A stretch of DNA of 52,278 bases from Halarchaeum acidiphilum MH1-52-1 (lineage in GTDB: Archaea > Halobacteriota > Halobacteria > Halobacteriales > Halobacteriaceae), in assembly GCF_000474235.1 (NCBI RefSeq), contig NZ_BATA01000009.1:1-52278 (forward strand), read 5' to 3'. Positions 26,613 to 34,792 of the stretch are shown piece after piece. The notes under the pieces are model-generated. The model was not told the origin of the DNA. It worked only from the letters and a program-made list of their open reading frames with translations, and did no database searches. Both the position numbers and the translations under genes were made by a program. How positions within the stretch are numbered: the first letter of the stretch is position 1; every line of letters begins with the position of its first letter.

Positions 26613-27635
26613 ATGGTCAACCTCGACCCGCGTACGTACGACCTGCTCCGGATCGTGCGCGAGCACAGCCCGATAGGGAGTATCCGGCTGACCGACGAAA
26701 TGCAGCGCCGCGGCTACTCGATCCAGGACCGGACGATACGCCTCACCCTCTCGGAACTCGACGAGGCGGGGCTGACCGAGAAGATCCCCGGCCGGGGGCG
26801 TCACCTCACGGAGGAAGGGCGTCGCGAACTCGAGCGCGGCGACGTTACCGGGCGCCTCAACGACGTCCGCGAGCGCATCGCGACGCTCACCAGTCAGGTG
26901 ACCTACGACCCCGCCGACGACATCGGCGACGTGGTCACCGTCACCGCGACCGTGGACGCCGCGGCCGTCCCCGACGCGCTCGAGCGCCTCGAAGCCCTCG
27001 AGGCCACCCCAATCGGTCCCGTCCCCACCGACATCGAAGAGACCGACGAGGGGGACGTCCGCCTGTTCGTCCCGTCCAGCATCACGCTTGGTGGCGTCCT
27101 CCTGATGCGAGGCATCCAGGCGCCCCTCCAGACAGGCGGCCTAATCCAGTACGACCCGACCGCGGCCGCGCGTGACGACGACACCGGCCGCGACCCGCGC
27201 GTCGTCCGCTACGTCGACGCCATAAATGGCGAGGGCTCCTCGATGGACGTCGTCTCGTTGCTCGTTGAGGCCGGCCGAACAGACATCACCTCGGTCCTCC
27301 GCGGCGAGGAGTCGACGCTAATCGCGGACAACCGCGGGTTCCCGATCCTCAACCTAGAGGAGACGGTCGACATCACCGCCGCGACCGTCGAGCGACTCGG
27401 CGGCGTGATGGACATCCGCCGACCGCGCGAGTCGAGCACGCTCCCGCAGGGTCGCCCGAACTTCGACTTAGCGTCGCTCACTTACGCGGGCGCCGGCGAA
27501 CTCGCCGTCTCGCTCCTCTTCGAGGACGGCCTCGTCGAGGAGTGGTCGTCGCTCGCCGACCTCCGCGACCGGGTGTCGTTTTGCGAACCCGCCGCCCTCA
27601 GGCACGAACCCGCGGTGGTGCGCGCGCTCAAGTGA
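26613..27635 (+). CDS. NrpR-family transcriptional regulator (winged helix plus DUF128)
   Basis: A 340-residue regulator from ATG 26613 (the frame could also start at GTG 26607). Residues 1-75 form a winged helix (TYDLLRIVREHSPIGSIRLTDEMQRRGYSIQDRTIRLTL followed by GLTEKIPGRGRHLT). The rest matches one NrpR/DUF128 effector domain (LFVPSSITLGGVLLMRGIQAP, YVDAINGEGSSMDVVSLLVEAGRTD, GGVMDIRRPRESS). In methanogens NrpR represses nitrogen-assimilation genes and is relieved by 2-oxoglutarate. Here it lies beside importer and catabolic genes, so local nitrogen control is a reasonable inference. No GGAA-N6-TTCC-like operator was found by eye in nearby promoters. Confidence 0.8.
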   Translation: MVNLDPRTYDLLRIVREHSPIGSIRLTDEMQRRGYSIQDRTIRLTLSELDEAGLTEKIPGRGRHLTEEGRRELERGDVTGRLNDVRERIATLTSQVTYDPADDIGDVVTVTATVDAAAVPDALERLEALEATPIGPVPTDIEETDEGDVRLFVPSSITLGGVLLMRGIQAPLQTGGLIQYDPTAAARDDDTGRDPRVVRYVDAINGEGSSMDVVSLLVEAGRTDITSVLRGEESTLIADNRGFPILNLEETVDITAATVERLGGVMDIRRPRESSTLPQGRPNFDLASLTYAGAGELAVSLLFEDGLVEEWSSLADLRDRVSFCEPAALRHEPAVVRALK

Positions 27636-27656
27636 CGGTCCGTCGGCGTCCACTTA

Positions 27657-28727
27657 TACTGACGGCTGAATCTTTTTCAATCAGGAATCCGTTACCCCGA
27701 TATGGCTTCCCTCGACGACGTGTCTACCGACGACCTCCGCCAGGTCTTGGCGGAGGTCGAGGGGAAAAAGCCGACACAGCGGGTTATGGCGGCGATCAAC
27801 TACCTCGAAGAAGACGAAGCGACGCTGGAAGATGTAGCTGAACGCTATGGATACACTGCTGGCTGGCTCTCACGATGGCTTGACCGACTCGAACGGCTCG
27901 CTGACGAGCCGTTCGAGGAGGTTGTCTACGACGAACACCGTTCCGGGAGGCCGGCTGAACTCTCTGATGAACAGCATGAGCGGTTCGTTGAGGCACTTCA
28001 CGACTCACCCGAAGAAGTTGGACTAGACGCGCCCGCGTGGTCAGTTCCACTGGCGCGTCACTTCCTCTCCGAAGAATTCGGCGTTGAGTACTGTGAACGC
28101 CACGTCCGACGACTGATGTCCGAGGCCGGGCTGTCCTGGAAGACAGCCCGGCCGGAGTTCTACAAATCCGACGAGAGGGCCCAAGAGGCGTGGCAAGAAG
28201 GCTTCAAAAAAAAGCGCGACGACCTGGACGACGAATACACAGTCCTGACGATCGATCAGACGCGACAGGATCTCTCGACGCTGATTTATGCGTGGTTTCC
28301 CGAGGGTGAGCGCCCGTCACTGCCGGTGACGGGCGCGTGGGACAGCATCAAGTTGCTCGGTGCAGTCAGCGATTCCGGCGAGACGTTCTTTCTGTCGTGT
28401 GCCGAGAACTTCAACAGCGACACGACAATTCGATTGCTAGACGCTCTCCAGACCGAATTTGGCGAGAAAATCTGCGTTGTCTTGGACAACGCGTCGTATT
28501 TCAGGGCGAACGCAGTGCAGGAATTCGTCGAAGACACACCGATCGAACTCTGTTACCTTCCGCGGGATTCACCGGAGCTGAACCCCGCGGAAGAGTGTTG
28601 GAGACAACTCGATCAAGAACTTGGGAACCGTCTATTCGATACGCTTGACGATCTTCGTGACGCTGCTCTCTCTGCACTCAACCGAATCAAGGTTCCAGAT
28701 ATCTTTACGTACTTATGTCTGTGAGTA
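27657..28727 (+). mobile_element. IS630-type element, copy C (apparently intact)
   Basis: TA at 27657-27658 then CTGACGGCTGAA on the left; CTGTGAG then TA at 28726-28727 on the right, an imperfect inverted pair (CTGACGGCT against CTCACAGAC). It inserted 21 bases after the NrpR-type gene and upstream of the glutamate dehydrogenase remnant. Copy B at 15960-17026 is its close relative. Confidence 0.78.
27702..28724 (+). CDS. IS630-type transposase, copy C, full length
   Basis: A 340-residue transposase with an uninterrupted frame. A helix-turn-helix region (TLEDVAERYGYTAGWLSRWL, about residues 47-66) precedes the DDE domain with the three catalytic positions in LTIDQTRQD, CVVLDNASYF and SPELNPAEECW. 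The family cuts at TA and its products form TA-flanked insertions, as seen here. This is the only uninterrupted transposase in the window, so it is the best candidate to mobilise related copies in trans. Confidence 0.93.
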   Translation: MASLDDVSTDDLRQVLAEVEGKKPTQRVMAAINYLEEDEATLEDVAERYGYTAGWLSRWLDRLERLADEPFEEVVYDEHRSGRPAELSDEQHERFVEALHDSPEEVGLDAPAWSVPLARHFLSEEFGVEYCERHVRRLMSEAGLSWKTARPEFYKSDERAQEAWQEGFKKKRDDLDDEYTVLTIDQTRQDLSTLIYAWFPEGERPSLPVTGAWDSIKLLGAVSDSGETFFLSCAENFNSDTTIRLLDALQTEFGEKICVVLDNASYFRANAVQEFVEDTPIELCYLPRDSPELNPAEECWRQLDQELGNRLFDTLDDLRDAALSALNRIKVPDIFTYLCL

Positions 28728-28971
28728 TTAGGGTGTGACGATGAGTTTGCCGCCGCGTTCGTACCCTATCGCCAGCGTCCACTAGTATACCGTCAGCGCA
28801 CGACGCCTGCGACCGCCGATTGGCTCCGGCATTGGGTCGGCCCCATTTTGACGACAAGCAGTACGCTGAGGGGGTTGCGCGTCGGGCCGCTGATCGACGG
28901 CACCGCTCGGTGGTCGACGGAGCTCGATATGTCGCTCGAAAAACCGGTCTTCGGTGTAGTGAAGCGACCGG

Positions 28972-30299
28972 TCAGAGGCAGAGTCCACGCATCTCCTTTG
29001 CGTCGCCGATGCGCGAGAGTGCCACCGCGATTGTCGCGTCCCGCCTCGTCATTCCCGAACCTTCGTACTCGGTCCGGACGGCATCCCACGCCTTCAACAT
29101 CTCTTCCTCAAGTTCCTCGTGAACGCGCTGGAGCGACCACTGGCGGCGGTTGATGTCCTGGAGCCATCGAAGTAACTCACCGTCACGCCGCCCGCGTTCG
29201 CGAGGATATCCGGAATCACCGGCACCCCGCACTCCTCGAAGATCGCGTCTGCCGCGAATGTCGTCGGGCCGTTGGCACCCTCGACAATCATATCGGCTCG
29301 CACGTTGTCGACGTTCTCTGCCGTCAGCACGGTCCCTACCGCCGATGGAATCAATATGTCCACGTCGAGTTCGAGCAGTTCCGCATTGGTCATCGACGGG
29401 GGGCGTTGTATCCCGAAACCATATCCGGCTGCTCGTCGTGTCCCTCCATGCTTTCCGGGTTCAGGCCGTCCAGATCGTAGATCGCACTATCGACCTCGGA
29501 GACAGCGACGACGTCAGCGCCCCAGCCGTCGAGCAGGCGGGCGGTGTTCGTCCCAACACTCCCGAATCCCTGAATGGCGATCGTCGCGTCCTCGATGTTC
29601 CAGTCGTAGTACTCGGTCGCTGCGCGCGTGACGATGGCGACACTACGACCAGGTGCCTCCTCGTGACCGTACGATTCGCCGATGACCGTGTGGGTTTCCT
29701 GGTGACGACGCCCGGTGTCGTCTCGCCCTGCTGCATCGAATAGGCGTCCATAAACCACGCCACCTCCTGTGGACCGGTCCCCATATCCGGAGCGGAGACG
29801 TCGCGTTTCGGGCCGACTACGTCACGGAGTTCTTCCGCGAAGCGCCGCGTGAATCGTTCGACCACCCCGTCAGAGAGTGTCTTCGGGTCGACGGTGATAC
29901 CGCCTTTCCCCCTCCGAACGGCAAGTCCATCACGGCACATTTCCACGTCATCCACATCGAGAGGCCAATACACTCCTCAGCATCGACATCGGGGTGGTAG
30001 CGGAGCCCCCCCCCCTCCTTGTACGGGCCGCGGACGTCGTCGTGCTGTGCGCGATACCCCGTGAACACCTCGAGTGTTCCGTCGTCGCGTCGAAGCGGGA
30101 CCGACACCTGCTGGAGCTTCGTCGGGTACTTCAGGCGGTCGATGACGCCGCCGTCGATGTCGATATGGGCGGCCGCTTGCCCCAGCTGTCGGCGAGCCGT
30201 CGCTACTGCGGACTCTGCCGCGACGTCCACAGCGTCGACACTCGAGGTCGCTTTCGCTGCTCCGTCACTTGGGGTTCCGGTTAGGTCTGGCGCGGTCAT
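28972..30299 (-). pseudogene. Glutamate dehydrogenase with several frameshifts
   Basis: From ATG 30299 the sequence gives [42 protein letters not shown] and the substrate Lys in [16 protein letters not shown]. It continues in other frames as [13 protein letters not shown] ... [32 protein letters not shown] ... [17 protein letters not shown] (NAD(P) loop), [19 protein letters not shown] ... GANGPTT, and ends [18 protein letters not shown] at 28972. At least four shifts are needed (near 29905, 29700, 29395 and 29170), one of them at a six-G run. The complete gene would link glutamate and 2-oxoglutarate to the aminotransferases in this region. Confidence 0.88.
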
Positions 30300-30429
30300 T
30301 GAGTTGTGGATAGTCTCTGCGGACGTTTGTGGGCAGTTCGGCTCCGTGCGGAGTGACGTCCTCGCTGTACTCGACACCGCGGTCGTCGCCGTCCGATCGT
30401 TCTCCCAAGTTTCTTCTAAACCCACGTCC

Positions 30430-30519
30430 AAGACATCTTTGAGCAAGTCTTCGATCATCCTTGAACAAGACCCCCCGACAACCTGCTCATTCCTCAAACT
30501 AGCTCAACTAGACAGTGCC
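30430..30519 (-). mobile_element. Solo end of an IS6-type element
   Basis: The site at 30503-30519 reads ctcaactagacagtgcc, the complement of GGCACTGTCTAGTTGAG. It is preceded by attcctcaaactag, like the right end of the IS6-type copy at 37311-37327. The rest of the element is not recognisable. Its outer edge lies 50 bases before the promoter of the next aminotransferase gene. Confidence 0.6.
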
Positions 30520-30568
30520 GTCCGCCTCATCCTCTAACTTAACGCGACCTTCAGCACTGCAGCAAGAG

Positions 30569-30574
30569 TTATTT
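30569..30574 (+). promoter_or_regulatory. TATA box for aminotransferase 2
   Basis: The ttattt here is about 26 bases before ATG 30597, a leaderless arrangement that favours 30597 over the in-frame ATG at 30576. Confidence 0.5.
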
Positions 30575-30596
30575 CATGACACCACCGGCTAGAGGT

Positions 30597-31895
30597 ATGG
30601 GCAACGCCGCGATCCCACACTGGTACGAACCGAAGCACGAGCCCGACACGTTCGTCGAGGGAGAGGGCGCCCGCGTCTACAACGACGAGGGCGAGGAGTA
30701 CCTCGACTTCGTCTCCCAGCTCTACTGCGTCAACGCCGGCCACTCCCAGCAGCACATCGTCGACGCGATGACCGAGCAGGCCGAGAAGATCCCCTACGTC
30801 TCTTCCGGGAGCCGCAACCCCCAGCGCGATCGCCTCGCCCGCCGCCTCACCGAGAAGGCACCGCCAAATATGAGCAATGTCGTCTTCTCCATCTCCGGGA
30901 GCGAGGCCAACGAGACCGCGATGCAGATCGTTCGGGACTACCAGGACGCCCCGAAAATCCTGACGCGCTGGCGTTCCTACCACGGCGCCACCTACGGCGC
31001 CGGCGCGCTCACCGGCGAACCGAGCACGCGCACCGTCCTCGAGAAGCACTCCGCCGCGTCCGGCCACGCGAAGTTCCTCCCGCCACTCGACTTCTGCGGC
31101 CCCTTCGACGCTGACACCCCCGAGGAACTCGGCGAGCAGGCCGCCGACCACCTCGAGTGGGTGATCCGCAATGAGGGCCCAGACTCCATTGCCGCGCTGT
31201 TCACCGAACCGATCGCGGGCTCCTCTGGCGCCTACCCCGCCCCGCCGGGCTACTTCGATCGCGTCCGCGAGATCTGCGACGAGCATGACATCCTACTCGT
31301 CGCCGACGAGGTCATCACGGGCTTCGGGCGCTGCGGCGAGTGGTTTGGCGTGCAGACCGAGGATCTCCAGCCCGACGTGATCACGTTCGCGAAGGGCGTC
31401 ACGTCCTCCTACGCGCCGCTCGCCGGCGCCATTGTCAGCGAGGAACTCGGCGACTACCTCGAGAGAGAGGGGCTCCCCGTCGGCCAGACGTTCGCCGGCC
31501 ACCCCGTCTCCTGTGCCGCGGCGAACGCCGCCATGGACGTCTACGGCGACGGCCTCATCAGGAACGTCCGCGACCTCGAAGGCCACCTTGAGTCGCACCT
31601 GCGCGAACTCGAGGAGTTCCCGAAGGTCGCGGAGGTCCGCGGTCGCGGCTTCCTCTGGAGCGTTGACTTCGGCGACCCCGACGCTGAGGACAACGCCTTC
31701 CTCTTCGACCCGCGCGTCGACGAGGGCGACAACCCGATCGAGACACTTCGCGAGCACGCCCACGACCGCGGCGTCGTCTTCGGTGCCGGGCGCCCGGACA
31801 CGCAGGTACTCATCTGCCCGCCGCTCTGCGCGACCCGCGAGGAGATCGATGAGGCCGTCGACGTGCTCGCCGAGAGTATCGACGCGACCTTCTGA
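30597..31895 (+). CDS. Class III aminotransferase 2
   Basis: A 432-residue PLP enzyme. Motifs include the PLP-phosphate site ISGSEANETAMQIVR, RWRSYHGATYGAGALTG, VADEVITGFGRCGEWFG with the pyridine-binding Asp, and the Schiff-base Lys in VITFAKGVTSSYAPLAGAIVS. The SYHGATYG form and VTSSYAPLAG resemble omega-amino-acid:pyruvate, taurine and polyamine transaminases rather than GABA transaminases. It converges on an aldehyde dehydrogenase gene at 31989, suggesting a transaminase-dehydrogenase pair that turns an amine into an acid. The immediate left neighbour is an IS6 end. Confidence 0.85.
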   Translation: MGNAAIPHWYEPKHEPDTFVEGEGARVYNDEGEEYLDFVSQLYCVNAGHSQQHIVDAMTEQAEKIPYVSSGSRNPQRDRLARRLTEKAPPNMSNVVFSISGSEANETAMQIVRDYQDAPKILTRWRSYHGATYGAGALTGEPSTRTVLEKHSAASGHAKFLPPLDFCGPFDADTPEELGEQAADHLEWVIRNEGPDSIAALFTEPIAGSSGAYPAPPGYFDRVREICDEHDILLVADEVITGFGRCGEWFGVQTEDLQPDVITFAKGVTSSYAPLAGAIVSEELGDYLEREGLPVGQTFAGHPVSCAAANAAMDVYGDGLIRNVRDLEGHLESHLRELEEFPKVAEVRGRGFLWSVDFGDPDAEDNAFLFDPRVDEGDNPIETLREHAHDRGVVFGAGRPDTQVLICPPLCATREEIDEAVDVLAESIDATF

Positions 31896-31988
31896 GGGGC
31901 CGTCGATCGGCGGGCGGGTGACGCGGCGATACGGAAAACAGTTTTTCGGATGCCGGGACAACGGACGCGAGCGGGAGCGCTCGCAGGC

Positions 31989-33503
31989 TTACAGTTCGGG
32001 TTCGTCGAGCTTGAGGTTGACCGTCTTCGACTGTGTGTACTCGTCGAGGGTCTCCTTCGCGCACTCGCGGCCGATGCCGGACTCCTTGAAGCCGCCGAAC
32101 GGGACGCCCGGGCCGTCGCCGTGGTACTCGTTGACCCAAACGCTGCCCGCGAGAATGTCCGCGGCCGCGTGGTGGGCGATCGAGGCGTCGTTCGTCGCGA
32201 CTCCCGCCGCGAGACCGTAGGAGACGCCGTTCGCAATCTCGATGGCTTCCTCGTAGCTCGAGAAGGTGATGATCGACTGGACCGGCCCGAAAATCTCCTC
32301 CTGAGCGATCCGCATGTCGTTGTCGACGTCGTCGAATACGGTCGGTTCGAAGAACCAGCCGTCCTCGAACTCTTCGCCGTCGGGATCGCCGCCGCCAACG
32401 ACGAGGTTTGCGCCCTCCTCCTCGCCGATCTCGACGTAGTTCGAGACCTTCTCGTACTGGTCGTCGAACGTCAGCGGGCCCATCGTCGTGCCGTCCTCCA
32501 GCGGGTCGCCGGGCTGCCACGTCTCCGTGGCCTCCTCAAGGTAAAGGTCGAGGAACTCGTCGTGGGCGTCCTCGTGGACGAGGATGCGCGTACAGGCGTC
32601 ACAGGACTGGCCCGTGTTATAGAAGATGCCCGCGGCGGACGTCTCTGCGGCCTGCTCGAGGTCCGCATCCGGGAAGACGACGAAAGGAGACTTCCCGCCG
32701 AGTTCGAGCGTCACCGGCTTGATCCCCTCCGCGGCGGCGGACATGACCTGTTTGCCGACTGGGACCGACCCTGTGAACGAGAGTTTATCGATGGCGTCAT
32801 GGTTCGTCAGAGGCTGGCCCGCCTCCTCGCCGAAGCCGTTCACGATGTTCAGCACGCCGTCTGGGAGGATACCCTTCGAGAGCTGCGCGACCCGAGTCGC
32901 CGTCATTGGTGACTCCTCGGAGGGCTTCAGGACGACCACGTTCCCCGCGGCGAGCGCCGCGCCTGCCTTCCAGCCGAACAGCTGCAGAGGGTAGTTCCAC
33001 GGCAATATTTGGCCGGCGACCCCGAAGGGCTCTTGACGGACGTAGGCGTGGTTGTCCGGGCCGACCGGGAGCTCGCTCCCCTCGTGTGCCTGCGCGACAG
33101 AGACGTAGTACTCCAGGTAGTTGAACGCCTCTTTAGCTTCGTCTCGCGCGTACGCGAGCGGCTTTCCGGTGTCGAGGCTCTCGAGAAGCGCGAGCTCGTC
33201 GAGGTGATCGCGGAGCGTCGACGTCCACTCGCGGATGATGTCGTCGCGCTCGCGCGGCGTCGTCTCCTTCCAGGATCTGAGGGCCGCCTCGGCCGCCTCG
33301 ACGGCGTCGTCGATTTCGCTCTCCGTCCCCTGCGCAACGTCGACGATCGGTTCGTCGATCGCGGGGTCGGACGTCTCGAAGCGCTCGCCGTTCGCTGACG
33401 CGACGGACTCCCCGTCGATCCAGTGGTCGACGGTCAGGTCCTGCGTTGCCTCCTCTATCGCATCGCGGTGGTTCTCACGAATGTCACCCATGGATCGGGA
33501 CAC
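31989..33503 (-). CDS. Aldehyde dehydrogenase (aminoaldehyde/betaine-aldehyde type)
   Basis: A 504-residue NAD(P)-dependent dehydrogenase. The catalytic Cys lies in TGQSCDACTR, the general-base Glu in TLELGGKSP, the oxyanion Asn in ILPWNYPL, and the cofactor loop is FTGSVPVGK. Closest in pattern to betaine-aldehyde, 4-aminobutyraldehyde and gamma-glutamyl-aminobutyraldehyde dehydrogenases, which oxidise products of polyamine transamination. The TATA-like ctttatc near 33528-33534 is about 28 bases before GTG 33503, supporting a leaderless start there; ATG 33491 is the alternative. A transaminase gene converges on it and Pot importer genes lie upstream. Confidence 0.87.
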   Translation of the reverse strand: MSRSMGDIRENHRDAIEEATQDLTVDHWIDGESVASANGERFETSDPAIDEPIVDVAQGTESEIDDAVEAAEAALRSWKETTPRERDDIIREWTSTLRDHLDELALLESLDTGKPLAYARDEAKEAFNYLEYYVSVAQAHEGSELPVGPDNHAYVRQEPFGVAGQILPWNYPLQLFGWKAGAALAAGNVVVLKPSEESPMTATRVAQLSKGILPDGVLNIVNGFGEEAGQPLTNHDAIDKLSFTGSVPVGKQVMSAAAEGIKPVTLELGGKSPFVVFPDADLEQAAETSAAGIFYNTGQSCDACTRILVHEDAHDEFLDLYLEEATETWQPGDPLEDGTTMGPLTFDDQYEKVSNYVEIGEEEGANLVVGGGDPDGEEFEDGWFFEPTVFDDVDNDMRIAQEEIFGPVQSIITFSSYEEAIEIANGVSYGLAAGVATNDASIAHHAAADILAGSVWVNEYHGDGPGVPFGGFKESGIGRECAKETLDEYTQSKTVNLKLDEPEL

Positions 33504-33660
33504 GTGCCGTGATTACGAGCGATCCCTGATAAAGCTATACCTGCCGGGCTGAACGGGACCGCGACCGGTAAAGAGAGGCGATACTACGCGGATGCGTCGG
33601 CGCTGCACGGGGGTCGGAGAACGACCGCCGGGGAGAGGGGGGGTGATCGAGGGAGTGCGC

Positions 33661-34782
33661 TTACCGGTCGAGGATGACTTCGCCGGCTTCCACGGAGAAG
33701 CCGACATCGACCGAGTCGCCGCGCTCGCGCGGCGTCGTCGTTTTCCGCATCTGTTGCTCGACGAGGAACGTCCGGTCGCCTACGTCGACATCGTACTGGA
33801 TGAACGATCCCTTGTAGACGACGTCGCCAATCGTACACTCCCAGCGGTTCGGCGTGTCGAGCGAGTCGGCAATCTCGATGTCCTCCGGGCGGACAGTAAG
33901 ATGGACGCTGTCGCCCACGCTCAACTGGTCAGTCTTCTCCGACTCGACACGGATGTCGCCCTCCTCGGCATCGATGACGAGCGTCTTGACGTCGATCTCC
34001 GAGACCACCCCCGTGAAGAAGTTTGTCTCGCCGACGAAGTTCGCGACGAACTCGGACTGTGGGTGCTCGTAGAGCTCGTAGGTCTCGCCGACCTGCTCGA
34101 GGTGGCCGTCGTTCATCACGGCGACTCGGTTGCTCATCGTGAGCGCCTCCTCCTGGTCGTGCGTCACGTAGATGAACGTGATGCCGAGCTCCTCTTGCAT
34201 GTTCTTGAGCTCGATCTGCATCGTCTGGCGGAGCGAACGGTCGAGGCTCGACAGCGGCTCGTCGAAGAGGAGGACGTCCGGCTCAAGGACGATGGAGCGC
34301 GCCATCGCGATCCGCTGCTTCTGCCCGCCGGAGAGCTGGCTCACCTTCCGGTCCTGGTAGCCCGGGAGCTCGATCAGTTCGAGCGCGTGCTCGATACGTT
34401 CCTCGCGTTCGGCCTTCGGGACGTCGCGCATCTCCAGACCGAAGGCGATGTTCTCCTGCACGGTCATATGCGGGAAGAGCGCCCACTCCTGGAACACCAT
34501 GCTCGTGTTCCGCTTGTTCGCCGGGATGTCCGTGACGTCCTCGCCGTTGATCTTGATCGTACCGGACGTCGCGGTTTCGAGTCCCGAGATCAGCCGGAGG
34601 GTCGTCGATTTCCCGCACCCGGAGGGGCCGAGGAGTGTCAGGAACTCCTCGGCCTCGATCTCGAGGGAGAGGCCGTCGACGGCGGTAACGTCGTCGAATT
34701 CCTTGCGGAGGTCCTCGATAACGACGCTCCCGTGCCCTTCGTCTGTCGCTTCGTCCGCGTTGATGGAGCTAGAAGATGACAT
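33661..34782 (-). CDS. potA: Pot-type ABC importer ATPase, system 2
   Basis: A 373-residue ATPase from ATG 34782. Walker A GPSGCGKST, signature LSGGQKQRIAMARSI, Walker B VLLFDEPLSSLD and YVTHDQEEALTM are intact, and a TOBE domain follows (FFTGVVSEIDV ... LTVRPEDIEIAD). It lies 10 bases downstream of the binding-protein gene, forming a two-gene unit. Both permeases of this system are missing from the unit; the likely partners are at 39.1-40.8 kb on the other strand, beyond an IS6-type element. The open frame extends to 35067, but this is the antisense of the binding protein. Confidence 0.9.
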   Translation of the reverse strand: MSSSSSINADEATDEGHGSVVIEDLRKEFDDVTAVDGLSLEIEAEEFLTLLGPSGCGKSTTLRLISGLETATSGTIKINGEDVTDIPANKRNTSMVFQEWALFPHMTVQENIAFGLEMRDVPKAEREERIEHALELIELPGYQDRKVSQLSGGQKQRIAMARSIVLEPDVLLFDEPLSSLDRSLRQTMQIELKNMQEELGITFIYVTHDQEEALTMSNRVAVMNDGHLEQVGETYELYEHPQSEFVANFVGETNFFTGVVSEIDVKTLVIDAEEGDIRVESEKTDQLSVGDSVHLTVRPEDIEIADSLDTPNRWECTIGDVVYKGSFIQYDVDVGDRTFLVEQQMRKTTTPRERGDSVDVGFSVEAGEVILDR

Positions 34783-34792
34783 TGTCGGTGTT

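Noticed and set aside
31920-31955. Terminator-like A-run/T-run between aminotransferase 2 and the aldehyde dehydrogenase
   Set aside because: The arms do not pair beyond a few bases; only short A and T runs are present.
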